Source: Flammeovirgaceae bacterium BBD 1991-12 (GTDB lineage: Bacteria; Bacteroidota; Bacteroidia; Cytophagales; Cyclobacteriaceae). Taken from it: a stretch of DNA of 64,000 bases. Where the stretch lies: the NCBI GenBank assembly GCA_001657315.1, contig LYSV01000013.1, positions 52,345 through 116,344 of the forward strand, written 5' to 3'. This document shows positions 62,739-64,000 of this stretch, one piece after another. A program made the position numbers and the translations under genes. The notes under the pieces are model-generated. The model searched no databases, was not told where the DNA came from, and saw nothing but the letters and a program-made list of their open reading frames with translations. Each line of letters begins with the position of its first letter. Positions within the stretch are counted from its first letter, which is position 1.

Positions 62739-62990
62739 ATGCACACGGTTGAAACTTGCTTCACACTCAGCTACACGGCAGATCAGTATGAAAGGGCAAG
62801 AGCCTATGTTGAGGATATGAAGAAGCACCCTAAAAGGGTATATTGGATGGGGAAAGAAGGCAAAAGTGATGAGGAGCTCATTCTTTCACACATAGCTCAC
62901 AAGATATTGTCGGGATTCTACAATAATTACGACCCATCCTTCGCCACGAGACAGATCCTAAACATGAAAAATCACGGGTCTTTGGAATAA
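62739..62990 (+). CDS. 83-residue hypothetical protein
   Basis: A small soluble protein: a strand-like start (VETCFTLSYTADQYERAR), a basic middle (MKKHPKRVYWMGKEGKSDEE) and helical end (LILSHIAHKILSGFYNNYDP). No signal or membrane part; family unknown. The codon pattern looks coding and the gene has a sigma-54-like element at a sensible distance. It stands alone. Confidence 0.6.
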   Translation: MHTVETCFTLSYTADQYERARAYVEDMKKHPKRVYWMGKEGKSDEELILSHIAHKILSGFYNNYDPSFATRQILNMKNHGSLE

Positions 62991-63248
62991 ACAGATATAT
63001 TCCTTTCCTGTTGATGTTCTGTTTTTTTCGGATCGTCATTTGGTACAATTGCCATCGGAAATAACATGCTGTTGGTATTTTAGCCTGTATCTCTTTGGTT
63101 TTGATTTTTGATCACAGATCAACTATATTACCTGTAATTAAAAGCCGGTGGGATCATGATGCTCTGTAAAATGATCATGCATTGGCAAAGAGCATCTCCT
63201 GGGATACATAGGACCAGTAAGAAGTTAGTCTGAAATTCATAGTTGATC

Positions 63249-63638
63249 ATGCATTTGTACCGTATTATTTTCCCGGTTACCGATATTGAGCAAGCCGCTG
63301 AATTTTACGCCGGACTGTTTGACCGGCCCGGTGAGCGTGTTTCGCCGGGCAGACACTACTTTAATCTGGAAGGTACCGTACTTGCCTGTTATGATCCTGT
63401 AGCTGATGGTGACGAGGTAGGGCAGGCATGGGTGTTTCATGAAAATCAGTACATCTACATTGCCACCGACAAGCTGGAAGAAATATTCAGCAAATGTAAA
63501 AAGTCGGATTGTCAATATGTAGATGAGACTATAGACACTATGCCATGGGGCGAGCGGCTTTTTTATGCCCGCGATCCTTTTGGAAACCCCATATGCTTCG
63601 TGGACGAAAAAACAAAGTTTACTGGAGTTGAAGTATAA
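63249..63638 (+). CDS. VOC-family (glyoxalase/bleomycin-resistance-like) protein
   Basis: About 129 residues from the ATG at 63249 (MHLYRIIFPVTDIEQAAEFY). Two beta-alpha-beta-beta-beta units; the second ends in the typical GERLFYARDPFGNPICFVDE. A single-domain vicinal-oxygen-chelate protein that would dimerise; it may act on or bind small molecules with a metal. No neighbour suggests the substrate. Confidence 0.9.
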   Translation: MHLYRIIFPVTDIEQAAEFYAGLFDRPGERVSPGRHYFNLEGTVLACYDPVADGDEVGQAWVFHENQYIYIATDKLEEIFSKCKKSDCQYVDETIDTMPWGERLFYARDPFGNPICFVDEKTKFTGVEV

Positions 63639-64000
63639 CCGATCCGGCATTCGTATCATGACGGACTATCAGGATGGTTTCGGGTTTACAGAAGCTAGAT
63701 ATTCGCTTATCCTATTTGTTTAACTAGGGAGCCACCGAAAATTGTTTTTATCACCTTGGGTTCTCAGTTTTTTCATTTTTGGCTTGATCCAAAAACGAAA
63801 CAAAAAGATCAAGACTGTGAGTAAATAGCTAAATTTCAGCATCTTACAGGCACAGATCACAAACTCGCTGCGCTCAAACAATGTGATCTACTCAATACAG
63901 AGTTATGCTGAAATTCTTAACGCTATTGACTCAAGGTCGAAGAACAGACCCCAAAATTTTGAATAATCGACCAAGTCTGAGGTTTTCTATTTCTGAAATT
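63639..64000. other. Terminal gene-free region with a nested palindromic repeat
   Basis: No gene seen to the window edge. It holds the palindromic element at 63776-63915. Beyond it, plain A+T-rich sequence. A gene could continue past 64000. Confidence 0.5.
63776..63915. repeat. Nested palindromic intergenic element
   Basis: Three hairpins: TTTTTGG/CCAAAAA (63776-63795), outer AATTTCAGCAT/ATGCTGAAATT (63832-63842 and 63905-63915) and inner AGATCAC/GTGATCT (63854-63860 and 63883-63889) around AAACTCGCTGCGCTCAAAC. The GGCTTGATCCAAAAA and CTCGCTGCGCTCAAAC words recall multi-copy intergenic repeats of Bacteroidota (memory, not searched). Confidence 0.65.

Noticed and set aside
1..64000. tRNA/rRNA genes, CRISPR arrays, insertion sequences, prophage, SRP RNA, cobalamin riboswitch
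   Set aside because: Searched by eye for typical motifs (TTCGAATCC-type loops, regular spaced repeats, transposase frames, B12 box near icmF, SRP RNA tetraloop near ffh); none was found. A covariance-model scan would be decisive.

Overview
The window looks like a chromosomal segment of a Bacteroidota bacterium, most likely Cytophagales-like. The assignment is my inference from several signs. There is a type IX secretion 'type B' (gliding-motility) sorting domain at 6308-8266. Promoters often fit the phylum's TTTG / TAnnTTTG pattern (sdhC, pdhB, sucD, icmF, phoH, ffh). Shine-Dalgarno sequences are scarce, and the fumarate/succinate type sdhCAB trimer, the tight mutL-rhomboid-rhomboid operon and bacillithiol-type BshA all fit. 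No tRNA, rRNA, CRISPR array, phage or transposase gene was found.

Layout. 67-1430: ECF sigma factor with membrane anti-sigma/HEAT protein. 1579-8266: exported Gfo/Idh-like oxidoreductase, thioredoxin-like protein, phosphodiesterase, lysine-rich basic protein, hisS and a T9SS cargo protein. 8436-13155: YbaB, glycosyltransferase, PspC protein, OmpA/TPR lipoprotein and pdhB. 13156-15278: two tandem membrane class III nucleotide cyclases whose catalytic residues are lost in a complementary way. 15990-19753: S9 peptidase, acetyltransferase and two small proteins. 20581-27705: ffh, a CAAX-type M48 protease, two micro-ORFs behind sigma-54-like elements and sdhCAB. 27698-32785: an envelope cluster (LolA-like, YidD, two TPR/TM2-like proteins, a TM2 protein, a TPR protein and a lipoprotein). 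32920-36369: RNA methyltransferase and patatin-like protein. 36542-40921: an A+T-rich cassette of histidine kinase, LytTR regulator and FtsX-like permease. 41173-44553: IcmF fused acyl-CoA mutase. 44676-48608: orf-mutL-rhomboid-rhomboid operon. 48800-54434: a GH3-like/beta-lactamase-like fusion, BshA, a fatty-acid hydroxylase-like protein, a small cytosolic protein and a tiny lipoprotein. 54770-59458: VWA, MoxR-type AAA+, AlbA_2 protein and PIN-PhoH. 59598-63638: sucD, a candidate structured small RNA, an M16 protease, a small orphan protein and a VOC protein.

Functional links. Central metabolism is represented by PdhB, SdhCAB, SucD and IcmF. Envelope biogenesis and quality control are represented by Ffh, YidD, the LolA-like protein, the rhomboids, the M48 protease and the TPR/TM2 proteins. 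Signalling is represented by the ECF pair, the cyclase pair and the LytS/LytTR-like pair.

The two most interesting items are the tandem cyclases at 13156-15278 and the non-coding unit at about 60887-61074. The cyclases look like an obligate heterodimer with one composite active site. The non-coding unit has a -24/-12-like element, two hairpins and an intrinsic terminator. Short palindromes built from repeated words fill many intergenic gaps.
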